Shown one piece after another: positions 35,594 through 44,089 of a stretch of 64,000 nt of DNA. The notes under the pieces are model-generated. The model was given only the letters and a program-made list of their open reading frames with translations. It had not been told where the DNA came from and made no database searches. The translations under genes were made by a program, and so were the position numbers. The stretch spans positions 1 through 64,000 of the forward strand of contig NZ_LZFW01000068.1 of NCBI RefSeq assembly GCF_001676025.1, written 5' to 3'. The first letter of the stretch is position 1. Each line of letters starts with the position of its first letter. This stretch comes from Vibrio sp. UCD-FRSSP16_30. Its GTDB lineage: Bacteria; Pseudomonadota; Gammaproteobacteria; Enterobacterales; Vibrionaceae.

Positions 35594-36796
35594 TTACTTA
35601 TCGTTGTTTGTTGCGCCAATTTTGTGGATAGCAAGGTCAGCACCGATAAATTCATCTTCTTGGCTCAGTCTTAATCCTGCAAATTTATTGACCAGACCGT
35701 AAACAATAAAGCCACCAACTACTGCAACAGCTATGCCGGCTAGAGTACCAATAATTTGAGAAATTAAGCTCACACCGCCTAGGCCGCCCAGTAATGGTGA
35801 ACCAAAGATACCTGCTGCAATTGCACCCCATACTCCACATAAACCGTGCAGTGGCCATACACCTAACACATCATCAATCTTGGTACTGCGTTGCAGTTTG
35901 GTGAATACCCAAACAAATAACGCACCAGCAACACCACCGACAACGAATGCGCCAACAGGATGCATAATATCTGAGCCTGCACATACCGCCACTAAACCGG
36001 CTAATGGTCCATTGTGAATAAAGCCAGGGTCATTCTTACCTACAATAAGAGCAACTAAAGTGCCGCCAACCATTGCCATTAAGCTATTGACTGCGACTAG
36101 GCCATTAATACCGTCTAGGGTTTGTGCTGACATAACGTTAAAGCCAAACCAACCTACGGTAAGAACCCAAGCACCTAGCGCTAAGAATGGGATATTTGAT
36201 GGCGCAAAAGCAATACCAGGTTTACGGCCACGGCGCGAGCCTAAAAGATAAATCGCAACCAGAGCTAGCCATCCGCCCATCCCATGCACCACAACAGAGC
36301 CTGCAAAATCGTGGAATGATGCACCAAACTGAGACTCTAGCCACGCTTGGAAACCAAAGTTACCGTTCCAAATAACACCTTCGAAAAACGGGTAAACAAA
36401 AGCGACGATAAGTGCTGAAGAAAACAAGAACGGTTTGAATTTAGCTCTCTCTGCAATACCACCTGAAACGATGGCTGGAATAGCGGCTGCAAAGGTCAAT
36501 AAGAAAAAGAATTTAACCAATTCATAGCCATGATTCTGGGTCAGTGTTTCGACGCTGACAAAGAAGCTTTGTCCATAAGCTATCTGATAACCAATAACAA
36601 AGTAAGCGACGGTTGCTAATGCAAAGTCGGCCATGATCTTAACCAACGCATTGACTTGGTTTTTATGACGTACTGTACCCACCTCAAGAAATGCAAACCC
36701 TGCGTGCATTGCCAAAACCATTATGGCACCAAGAAGGATGAATAAAGTATCTGCGCTTTGCGCAACGGCATCAATTGCCTGACTAATGTTGTCCAT
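35594..36796 (-). CDS. amtB: Ammonium transporter
   Basis: 400 residues and about 11 transmembrane helices without a cleaved signal. The paired pore histidines are in VVHGMGGW and PLHGLCGVWG, and the Phe-gate region and LAMHAGFAFLEVGTVRHKN are also conserved. It conducts ammonium across the inner membrane during nitrogen limitation. No glnK lies beside it, unlike the usual glnK-amtB pair. A sigma-54 promoter and NtrC-type sites upstream show nitrogen control. Confidence 0.93.
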   Translation of the reverse strand: MDNISQAIDAVAQSADTLFILLGAIMVLAMHAGFAFLEVGTVRHKNQVNALVKIMADFALATVAYFVIGYQIAYGQSFFVSVETLTQNHGYELVKFFFLLTFAAAIPAIVSGGIAERAKFKPFLFSSALIVAFVYPFFEGVIWNGNFGFQAWLESQFGASFHDFAGSVVVHGMGGWLALVAIYLLGSRRGRKPGIAFAPSNIPFLALGAWVLTVGWFGFNVMSAQTLDGINGLVAVNSLMAMVGGTLVALIVGKNDPGFIHNGPLAGLVAVCAGSDIMHPVGAFVVGGVAGALFVWVFTKLQRSTKIDDVLGVWPLHGLCGVWGAIAAGIFGSPLLGGLGGVSLISQIIGTLAGIAVAVVGGFIVYGLVNKFAGLRLSQEDEFIGADLAIHKIGATNNDK

Positions 36797-36835
36797 AGAT
36801 TGTATCCATATGAGTGTCTAATTCCTGCCATTACT

Positions 36836-36853
36836 AATGCAATAACTGCACCA
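36836..36853 (-). promoter_or_regulatory. Sigma-54 promoter of amtB
   Basis: On the minus strand TTGGTGCAGTTATTGCA places GG (36851-36852) and GC (36839-36840) exactly 10 bases apart, as in the -24/-12 consensus. Transcription would start near 36828, about 30 bases before the ATG. Confidence 0.8.
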
Positions 36854-37030
36854 AAACTAACGCCCGTGCACCTCTTATAGTATTTATAGTTTTTTATTCA
36901 TATATATTGAATTTAACCATATTTATATCTGCAAAGTCTTTACTTGCAAGCATTAAAAATTGGCTGTGCGGGTGTGATTGAAAAATAGCCACTAATGTAA
37001 CGCTATATTTCTGTGCGGCCATAGGGTTGA

Positions 37031-37060
37031 TGCACAGTAATGGTGCTCCATTGTGGTGCA
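37031..37060. promoter_or_regulatory. Two overlapping NtrC-type enhancer sites for amtB
   Basis: TGCACA-N5-GGTGCT at 37031-37047 and TGCTCC-N5-GGTGCA at 37044-37060 each match the NtrC consensus TGCACC-N5-GGTGCA with one or two changes. They lie about 200 bases upstream of the sigma-54 promoter, a usual enhancer distance. The rest of 36854-37227 is AT-rich with nothing else I can name. Confidence 0.7.
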
Positions 37061-37227
37061 TTGCGCTGTTTTGTATTGGTGCAGAGATTGCGAAGCGTAT
37101 TCTCTGAATTTAAGGCGATAGCTTGCGTAGTGAATTACGATTTGTATTGTATAAAATGCACAAAAAATAAGAAGTGAAGAGAGGGGGAGAAGAAGGCGTT
37201 AAGATGCTTTGGATGCAACAAAACAAA

Positions 37228-37252
37228 AAGCCCCAGCTAAAAAGCAGGGGCC
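37228..37252 (-). terminator. Terminator of the SSS symporter gene
   Basis: On the minus strand GGCCCCTGC-TTTTTA-GCTGGGGC is followed by TTTTTGTTTTG. The hairpin starts about 30 bases past the symporter stop. Confidence 0.85.
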
Positions 37253-37282
37253 TTAATTATGTTAACTTAACTAATCGGAAGA

Positions 37283-39034
37283 TTAAGCTACTTTGCGAGC
37301 ACCTGCTCTAGATGCGTTTACAAGTAGGATACCAACAGTTAGTACGATTGAACCACAAACTAGGAACAATAGGCGTCCAGTAGGTTCGTTCGGAATAAGA
37401 GCCATTGCTAATACACCAAAACCAGCTACACAGATTAGGTTACCAAGCATTGAACGTTGTTTAGTATCAAGGTCTTGTTGAGCTTCGCCTTCTGAAACAA
37501 CAGGGGTATTCCAGTTAGTGAATAGTTGTTCAACTTCTTTTTCACGTTCAGGTGAAAGACCCTTGTATGCAAACGTGGTTAGCATGAAGAAGCCACCAGT
37601 AAAGACTACGTGTGCTGCTAAGCTTAGACCTACTTTAAGGTCAGCCCACTCACGAGCAGTCAATGCTTGATTCAAGCCAAAGATGTGTTCTACATCGTGC
37701 GCTGTAAGTGCGATACCGAATACATAAGAAACAATACCACCAACAATTAGAGTCGTCCAAGCAGCCCAGTCTGGAGTCTTGCGAATCCACATACCTAGTA
37801 GGATAGGGATAAGCATTGGGAAACCAATTAATGCACCGATGTTCAATACAATGTCGAACAAGCTTAGGTGTTTAAGTGAGTTGATGAATAGACCAATCCC
37901 GATGATGATCAAACCTAGAATAACTGTAGTCGCTTTACTTACCGCTACTAGCTCTTTCTGCGACGCATGAGGGCGTACAATAGGGCTGTAGAAGTTCATA
38001 ATGAAGATACCAGCATTACGGTTTAGGCCTGAGTCCATAGAAGACATTGTTGCCGCAAACATTGCAGACATCAATAGACCAACCATACCAGCAGGCATTA
38101 CGTTTTCAACGAACGCTAGGTATGCAGCATCGCCAGCTTTACTACCCATGCTTGCATATTGTGCAGCAAAATCAGGTTGGAAAGCAGCCATGTACCAAGG
38201 AGGTAGGAACCAAATTAGCGGACCAACGATCATAAGGACACAAGCTAGGCCTGCAGCTTTACGTGCATTGTCACTGTCTTTAGCACAAAGGTAACGGTAC
38301 GCATTGATGCTGTTGTTCATTACACCGAACTGCTTAACAAAGATGAACACGATCCAAAGGATAAAGATGCTCACGTAGTTAAGGTTATTACCAAGCATGA
38401 AGTCGCCTTGGAAATTACTTACGATGTTACCAATACCGCCACCTGCAAAGTATGCAGCGATAGCACAGGTAATTGTTACAGCCATGATGACAAGCATTTG
38501 CATGAAATCAGAAGCAACAACAGCCCAAGAGCCACCTGTTACAGCCATTAGCATTAGAACTAAACCAGTTACAACAATCGTCGCTTCCATTGGGATGTGG
38601 AACACAGCCGCAACAAAGATAGCTAGACCATTCAACCAAACACCGGCTGAAATCATGCTGTCAGGCATACCTGCCCAAGTGAAGAACTGCTCTGAAGTTT
38701 TGCCGAAACGCTGACGAATTGCTTCGATAGCTGTTACTACACGAAGTTGACGGAACTTCGGTGCAAAATAGATGTAGTTCATGAAGTAGCCAAATGCGTT
38801 AGCTAGGAAGAGTATTACTACGACAAAACCGTCGGAGAATGCACGTCCAGCAGCACCTGTGAATGTCCATGCGGAAAACTGCGTCATAAAAGCAGTTGCA
38901 CCAACCATCCACCACAACATCTTACCGCCACCCCTGAAGTAGTCACTGGTGGATGTTGTGAATTTTCTGAACATCCAGCCAATGGCCAATAAGAAGAAGA
39001 AGTAGGCGATCACAACAAAAGTATCAATAGTCAT
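37283..39034 (-). CDS. SSS-family sodium:solute symporter, probable alginate-monomer/oligomer transporter (Toa-like)
   Basis: 583 residues, about 13-14 transmembrane helices, SLC5/SSS family. The N-terminal TSDYFRGGGKMLWWMVGATA and FSAWTFTGAAGRAF carry the sodium-site region. A close paralogue starts at 62743 at the far end of the locus. SSS symporters of this type (Toa proteins) are known in alginate-degrading Vibrio to import unsaturated uronates, and the neighbouring kdgA, kdgK and kdgF support that substrate. A CRP site lies 83 bases upstream of its start. Confidence 0.85.
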   Translation of the reverse strand: MTIDTFVVIAYFFFLLAIGWMFRKFTTSTSDYFRGGGKMLWWMVGATAFMTQFSAWTFTGAAGRAFSDGFVVVILFLANAFGYFMNYIYFAPKFRQLRVVTAIEAIRQRFGKTSEQFFTWAGMPDSMISAGVWLNGLAIFVAAVFHIPMEATIVVTGLVLMLMAVTGGSWAVVASDFMQMLVIMAVTITCAIAAYFAGGGIGNIVSNFQGDFMLGNNLNYVSIFILWIVFIFVKQFGVMNNSINAYRYLCAKDSDNARKAAGLACVLMIVGPLIWFLPPWYMAAFQPDFAAQYASMGSKAGDAAYLAFVENVMPAGMVGLLMSAMFAATMSSMDSGLNRNAGIFIMNFYSPIVRPHASQKELVAVSKATTVILGLIIIGIGLFINSLKHLSLFDIVLNIGALIGFPMLIPILLGMWIRKTPDWAAWTTLIVGGIVSYVFGIALTAHDVEHIFGLNQALTAREWADLKVGLSLAAHVVFTGGFFMLTTFAYKGLSPEREKEVEQLFTNWNTPVVSEGEAQQDLDTKQRSMLGNLICVAGFGVLAMALIPNEPTGRLLFLVCGSIVLTVGILLVNASRAGARKVA

Positions 39035-39117
39035 TTATTTCAGCCTTAAGGTCTTAGATTAACTGCCGACAAGCTTAGCGTTTTTCAACAGTTATTAGTA
39101 CTACAATATACACTTAG

Positions 39118-39133
39118 TGTGATCTGGATCACA
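39118..39133. promoter_or_regulatory. CRP site upstream of the SSS symporter
   Basis: TGTGATCTGGATCACA has both half-sites TGTGA and TCACA with the 6-base spacer. The rest of the 39035-39617 gap is AT-rich; I see no ORF in it. Confidence 0.85.
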
Positions 39134-39617
39134 CTTTTGGGAATGCACGCTCGATTGGTGTTTTTATTAATAAATTCAATAACTTACAAATAAAATATTC
39201 ATTATCTATTCTGTGGTTGGCTAAATATGCGTCTTTTGTGCATATGCTTTAGTATTACTAAATGTAACCTTATAAACAGTAATTGATAATGACACGCCTA
39301 ATAGGTTAGACCAGTTTGTAATGGTTTTGGTGGAATTTCCGATATTCCACTTTTAAGCGATGATTTTAATGGCAACAAAATCAACTTTTTATACCGATCA
39401 CAGTAATTAAATGTTCAGAAATAGCGCAGGAGAAAAATTGAGAACAAGGAGCAAGTCATAGATAAGTGATTATTCTACAATCAAAAATTTTAAGGTAGTT
39501 ATTGAGTGTTTTAACCAGCTTGGCTGATCAGTTAGTTGCGGGGGTTGGTATAAATATTAGCGGAAGAATAAATGATAGATGAGTCGATTGGCATTGGAGT
39601 GAATGACAAAAACAAAA

Positions 39618-39639
39618 AAAGCGAGCCTAGGCTCGCTTT
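39618..39639 (-). terminator. Terminator of the kdgF-kdgK-kdgA operon
   Basis: The palindrome AAAGCGAGCCTAGGCTCGCTTT is followed on the minus strand by a run of T, 20 bases past the kdgA stop. Confidence 0.92.
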
Positions 39640-39658
39640 ATCAAAAGTTATGGGGCAA

Positions 39659-40282
39659 TTAGCTAACGTGAGCTACTGCATCACGAACTAGTTCACCTAG
39701 TTCTTCCCACTTACCTTCGTCCATTAGTTTAGTTGGAACCATCCAAGTACCGCCACATGCAAGAACAGCAGGGATTGATAGGTACTCGTCAACGTTTGCA
39801 AGGCTAACACCGCCAGTAGGCATGAAGTTTACTGGGTAAACTGCAGTTAGTGCTTTAAGCATTGGAACGCCACCTGATGGTGCAGCAGGGAAGAATTTAA
39901 GAGTACGAAGACCCATTTCCATTGCTTGCTCAACTAGGCTAGGGCTGTTTACGCCAGGAACGATAGCAACACCTTTATCGATACAGTATTGAACTGTACG
40001 AGGGTTGAAGCCAGGGCTTACGATGAAGTCAACACCAGCGTCGATAGATGCGTCAACTTGTTCGTTAGTCAGAACAGTACCAGAACCGATTAGCATGTCT
40101 GGGAATTCTTTACGCATAACGCGGATAGCTTCAATTGCACATTCTGTACGTAGAGTAACTTCTGCACAAGGCATGCCGTTTTCAACAAGTGCACGACCTA
40201 GTGGGATTGCATCTTCAACTTTGTTGATTGCAATTACAGGGATTACTTTAAGGCTTGCTAGTTTTTCGTTCAAAGTTGTCAT
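39659..40282 (-). CDS. kdgA: 2-keto-3-deoxy-6-phosphogluconate / 4-hydroxy-2-oxoglutarate aldolase
   Basis: 207 residues from ATG 40282, where the family begins (MTTLNEKLASLKVIPVIAI); an upstream start would add 15 unrelated residues. The catalytic Glu41 is in AEVTLRT and the Schiff-base Lys129 in TLKFFPA. FMPTGGVS contributes to the phosphate site. KdgA splits KDPG into pyruvate and glyceraldehyde 3-phosphate, the last step of alginate and pectin monomer breakdown. It is 45 bases downstream of kdgK in the same operon. Confidence 0.95.
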   Translation of the reverse strand: MTTLNEKLASLKVIPVIAINKVEDAIPLGRALVENGMPCAEVTLRTECAIEAIRVMRKEFPDMLIGSGTVLTNEQVDASIDAGVDFIVSPGFNPRTVQYCIDKGVAIVPGVNSPSLVEQAMEMGLRTLKFFPAAPSGGVPMLKALTAVYPVNFMPTGGVSLANVDEYLSIPAVLACGGTWMVPTKLMDEGKWEELGELVRDAVAHVS

Positions 40283-40327
40283 GGTTTTTCTCATCAAATT
40301 ATGTGTGAGTCTGCGTGAGCAGGACAA

Positions 40328-41251
40328 TTATAAAGACAGATCAGGCATCGCTTCAGCAGGGATGATAGCACCAGAATACTGGATTACTGTACCTGCTACT
40401 GCGTGGCCACTTGCTGCTGATTCCAGAGCAGTACCGCCACATAGGCGTTTTGCTAGGAAACCGGCGCTGAAAGAATCGCCAGCTGCAGTTGTGTCTACAA
40501 TATTGTCAATTTGGTTAGCTGAAACGTAGTTTGCACTTTCGCCTTCAACTACTAAACATTCTTTACCGCCACGTTTGATAACAAGTTCTTTAACGCCAGC
40601 ATTTGTTGTGCGTTCGATACATTGTTCAACGTGCTCGTCACCGTAAAGGTCTTGCTCATCGTCAAAAGTCAGAAGAGCAGTATCAGTGAAGCTTAACATC
40701 TTCAGATACCACTTTTGAGCTTCAGCTTGGCTTTCCCATAGTTTTGGACGGTAGTTGTTGTCGAAGAATACTTTACCTTCAAAGTTCTCAAGGAACTTGA
40801 ATAATTCGTTACGACCGTTTTCAGTTAGGATAGCTAGCGTAATACCACTTAGGTAAACCGCATCGTAGCCACTTAACGTTTCAATCAGAGCTGCAGATTC
40901 AGCTTGATCGAACATGAATTTTGCTGCTGCATCGTTGCGCCAGTAATGGAAGCTACGCTCACCAGTATTGTCAGTTTCGATGTAGTAAAGACCGGGTTGC
41001 TTATTCGAAAGACGTGCGATCAGGCTAGTATCGATATTTTCTGCTTGCCAGTTAGACAGCATATCAGCACTGAATGGGTCTTGGCCTAAAGCAGTAATGT
41101 AGCTAGTTTTGATACCGTGCTTGTGAGTCAAACGAGACAAGTATAGAGCGGTATTTAGTGTATCTCCACCAAAGGCTTGCTTGAGAAGTTCGCCTTTTTG
41201 TTGAAGCTCTACCATACACTCGCCAATGATCGCGATATTTAATGATTTCAT
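40328..41251 (-). CDS. kdgK: 2-keto-3-deoxygluconate kinase (PfkB family)
   Basis: 307 residues of the PfkB sugar-kinase family: GGDTLNTALYLSRL near the N-terminus and the C-terminal DTTAAGDSFSAGFLA motif with the catalytic Asp and the anion hole. It phosphorylates KDG to KDPG. It sits between kdgF and kdgA with a 32-base gap from kdgF, so the three are one transcription unit reading leftward. Confidence 0.93.
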   Translation of the reverse strand: MKSLNIAIIGECMVELQQKGELLKQAFGGDTLNTALYLSRLTHKHGIKTSYITALGQDPFSADMLSNWQAENIDTSLIARLSNKQPGLYYIETDNTGERSFHYWRNDAAAKFMFDQAESAALIETLSGYDAVYLSGITLAILTENGRNELFKFLENFEGKVFFDNNYRPKLWESQAEAQKWYLKMLSFTDTALLTFDDEQDLYGDEHVEQCIERTTNAGVKELVIKRGGKECLVVEGESANYVSANQIDNIVDTTAAGDSFSAGFLAKRLCGGTALESAASGHAVAGTVIQYSGAIIPAEAMPDLSL

Positions 41252-41283
41252 GTGTTTACCTAAGCTTATATGTACTTGAAAGA

Positions 41284-41619
41284 TTACTTTAGAAAATCTT
41301 CACGTGCTGGAGAGAAAAGGTCCATAAGTTCACTTCCTTCTTCCAAAGCAATCGCACCGTGTACAAAGTGCTTAGGAGCGATGTATGCATCACCTGCAAC
41401 AAGGATTTTCTTTTTGCCTTCGATTTCAGCTTCAAAACTACCACAAATTACGTAACCGATTTGGTCATGAATTTCATGCGCATGAGGATGACCGATTGCA
41501 CCTTTTTCAAAACGTACACGAACACCCATTAGCTCGTCAGTGTAGCCAATGATTTGACGACTTACACCGTCGCCTAAGTCTTCCCAAGGCTGCTCTTTAG
41601 AGATGAAAAATGAATTCAT
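41284..41619 (-). CDS. kdgF: KdgF cupin, unsaturated-uronate ring-opening protein
   Basis: 111 residues from ATG 41619, preceded by AAGGA; a longer reading adds 11 residues. A single cupin domain with metal ligands in GHPHAHEIHDQIGYVICG and a later His in PKHFVHGAI. KdgF speeds conversion of 4,5-unsaturated monouronates to linear 4-deoxy-L-erythro-5-hexoseulose uronate (DEH), both in pectin and in alginate degraders. It is the first gene of the kdgF-kdgK-kdgA operon and diverges from the PL17 genes. Confidence 0.93.
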   Translation of the reverse strand: MNSFFISKEQPWEDLGDGVSRQIIGYTDELMGVRVRFEKGAIGHPHAHEIHDQIGYVICGSFEAEIEGKKKILVAGDAYIAPKHFVHGAIALEEGSELMDLFSPAREDFLK

Positions 41620-41700
41620 TATGCGGTTCCTTAATGCTTTGAGTTTTAGCAAACTAAAAAATGAACTTTAACTCTGGGTATAATAATGGATTATTTTCAA

Positions 41701-41713
41701 TTGTCATACAATA
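41701..41713. promoter_or_regulatory. Regulon operator, kdgF/PL17 divergent region
   Basis: TTGTCATACAATA differs by one base from the TTGTCATACATTA at 53566, 55814 and 59058. It lies 82 bases ahead of the kdgF start. A related TTGTATTACTT occurs at 41878-41888 on the PL17 side. Confidence 0.65.
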
Positions 41714-41725
41714 AGTTTATAGTTG

Positions 41726-41741
41726 TGTGACCTAGGTCAAT
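41726..41741. promoter_or_regulatory. CRP-like site, kdgF side
   Basis: TGTGA-CCTAGG-TCAAT: one perfect half-site and one weaker, with the correct spacer, 13 bases from the operator at 41701. Confidence 0.65.
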
Positions 41742-41827
41742 TGTCAGTAATCTTGATGTTCTAAACTTTAGTTCGACAAATTTACCCTGCACTATAGCCA
41801 GAAAATAATCTTGTAAGCAATTGTTTG

Positions 41828-41843
41828 TGTGACTGCTTTCATT
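41828..41843. promoter_or_regulatory. CRP-like site, PL17 side
   Basis: TGTGA-CTGCTT-TCATT, about 90 bases before the PL17 start at 41933. Together with the site at 41726 it suggests separate CRP control for each arm of the divergent promoter. Confidence 0.55.
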
Positions 41844-41932
41844 CTTTTTTGACCGTCGCATAGGATTATAGTTAGTATTGTATTACTTTATCGGGATTTT
41901 TATTATTCTCGCTATCTGAGGCATCAAGGCAA

Positions 41933-44089
41933 ATGACGACACAACCGATATTATTGACCACTGAAGAAATTATGCAACTTCGTAAGGAAGTTGGCCGTAA
42001 CACCCTTATGGGAAAGGCAATCGCTAAAAATGTTGAAGTATTAGAAGCATTTATGAGCTTGCCACTGGATGTACCAGGGCACGGTGATGGCGGAAGCTAC
42101 GAGCATAACCGTCATAAAGACAACTACACCTATATGAATATTGCGGGTCGTCTTTTCCTTATTACTCAAGAACAGAAATACGCAGACTTTGTTATCGAAC
42201 TGCTTGAGTGGTATGCAGACAAATATTTAGAGCTTGGTTATCAAGTTCAGAAAAACACTAACCCGACAGGTCGTCTATTCCACCAGATCCTTAATGAACA
42301 TGGCTGGCTACTCTTTACCAGTATTGCGTATTCTTGCGTTGCATCGGTGATGACAGAAGAGCAACGTCAACGTGTTATAGAGCGTGTGTTTGTTCCGATG
42401 ATTGAAATGAGTACTGAAAAATACTCGCATCGTTTTGACCATATTCATAATCATGGTGTTTGGGCTGTTGCAGCTGTGGGTGCATGTGCAGTAGCGATTG
42501 GTAAACCAGAATATCTGGAAATGGCGGTTTACGGTAAAAACCGTGAAGAATCAAGCGGTTTCCTAGATCAGGTATCTAATTTGTTTGCGCCTTCTGGCTA
42601 TTATCTTGAGGGTCCATACTACTCACGCTTCACCATTCGTCCGCTAGTATTGTTGGCTGAAATCATTCATCGCCATATGCCAGAAGTGGATATTTACAAT
42701 TATAAAAATGGCGTGGTAGGTAATACTGTTCAAGCACTATTGGCTACGGCTTATCCAAATGGCGTGTTCCCTGCAATGAATGACGCTTCTCAAAGCATGA
42801 GCATTGCCGATGCTGGCGTACAAGTTGCCGTAAGTATCTATGGCGCACATTACGCGTTAGATGACAACATTCTTGGAATGGCGAAGATTCAAGGTGGCGT
42901 ATGGATGCACCCTTGTGGTCTTAAAGTTTCAGAGGCCTACGAACAAGCTTCTTTAGAGCGTGAAATTGGTCTTCCTTATTGGCCAAGTATGGAACTAAGC
43001 GAAGGTCCTGATGGCAATCAAGGCGCGCAAGGTTTTGTACGTATGCAAGACAAGAGTGGCGATGTTTCGCAATTGGTGATGAACTATGGCATGCACGGAA
43101 TGGGTCATGGTCACTTCGATACTTTAGGCATCACATTATTTAATCGTGGTCATGAAGTATTGCGTGAGTATGGTTTTGCTCGTTGGGTAAACGTTGAGCC
43201 AAAATTTGGCGGTCGTTACTTACCAGAAAACCCATCTTATGCCCGTCAAACCATTGCTCATAATAGCGTGACAGTGGATGAGACTTGTCAAAACTACTTT
43301 AATGTAGAGCGTGCAGACTCTGTGCATGGATTGCCACATTTCTTCCAAGTTAATGATGAAAACATCAAGGGCATGAGCGCATTTGCTAATGACCATTATG
43401 ATGGTTTTGCTATGCAGCGCAGTGTTTTCTTGCTTAATCTTGATGAGCTAGAAGCGCCTCTATTAATCGATCTTTATCGTTTAGAAGGTGAGGGCGAGCA
43501 TCAATATGATTACTCTCATCAATATAGCGGTCAGATCATTCGTACTAACTTTGAGTATGAATCGTATAAAGAATTACAAACAGTTGGTGATGACAACGGT
43601 TATCAGCACCTATGGAAAGTGGCCGCTGGCAAGCAAAATGAAACGGCGTTGGTTAGCTGGTTGCAAGACAACAGTTATAATACTTGGTTAGGCACAAGCT
43701 CTAACAATAACGGTGAGATTATTTTCACTCGCTCTGGCGCAAATGATCCAAGCTTCAACTTACGTAGTGAGCCTGCGTTCATGCTACGCAGCAAAGGTGA
43801 ATCAACCTTATTTGCTTCTGTGCTTGAAACTCATGGTTACTTTAATGAAGAATTTGAACAATCTGTAAATGCTCGTGGCAAAGTGTCGAATATTCGAGTA
43901 ATAGGACACAATGACATTGGTTCTGCGGTCGAAATTACAACCGAACAGTCTACAGTGACTCTGTTAGTCTCTAATCGAAGTGACGTCACTGCTAGCACGA
44001 TGAATGAAATGACAATAAATGAACATACTTTTGCTTGGACAGGATACTATTCAGTGAAAGTACAAACTCAATCTCAGGAGATGATTTAA
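41933..44089 (+). CDS. PL17 oligoalginate lyase (exolytic), first copy
   Basis: 718 residues. An N-terminal alpha/alpha-barrel alginate-lyase domain contains IHNHGVWAVAAVG, with the active-site Asn173/His174, and GYYLEGPYYSRF, with the catalytic Tyr region near 224-232. A heparinase II/III-like beta domain follows (GHGHFDTLGITLFNRGHEVL). PL17 enzymes release unsaturated monouronate from oligomer ends. No signal peptide is present, so it acts in the cytoplasm on imported oligomers. Its stop overlaps the start of a second PL17 gene as TAATG. Confidence 0.92.
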   Translation: MTTQPILLTTEEIMQLRKEVGRNTLMGKAIAKNVEVLEAFMSLPLDVPGHGDGGSYEHNRHKDNYTYMNIAGRLFLITQEQKYADFVIELLEWYADKYLELGYQVQKNTNPTGRLFHQILNEHGWLLFTSIAYSCVASVMTEEQRQRVIERVFVPMIEMSTEKYSHRFDHIHNHGVWAVAAVGACAVAIGKPEYLEMAVYGKNREESSGFLDQVSNLFAPSGYYLEGPYYSRFTIRPLVLLAEIIHRHMPEVDIYNYKNGVVGNTVQALLATAYPNGVFPAMNDASQSMSIADAGVQVAVSIYGAHYALDDNILGMAKIQGGVWMHPCGLKVSEAYEQASLEREIGLPYWPSMELSEGPDGNQGAQGFVRMQDKSGDVSQLVMNYGMHGMGHGHFDTLGITLFNRGHEVLREYGFARWVNVEPKFGGRYLPENPSYARQTIAHNSVTVDETCQNYFNVERADSVHGLPHFFQVNDENIKGMSAFANDHYDGFAMQRSVFLLNLDELEAPLLIDLYRLEGEGEHQYDYSHQYSGQIIRTNFEYESYKELQTVGDDNGYQHLWKVAAGKQNETALVSWLQDNSYNTWLGTSSNNNGEIIFTRSGANDPSFNLRSEPAFMLRSKGESTLFASVLETHGYFNEEFEQSVNARGKVSNIRVIGHNDIGSAVEITTEQSTVTLLVSNRSDVTASTMNEMTINEHTFAWTGYYSVKVQTQSQEMI

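Noticed and set aside
44035-44088. Longer start for the second PL17 gene
   Set aside because: The extra codons lie wholly inside the first PL17 gene in another frame; the ATG at 44089 overlaps the stop and has an AGGAG at the right distance.
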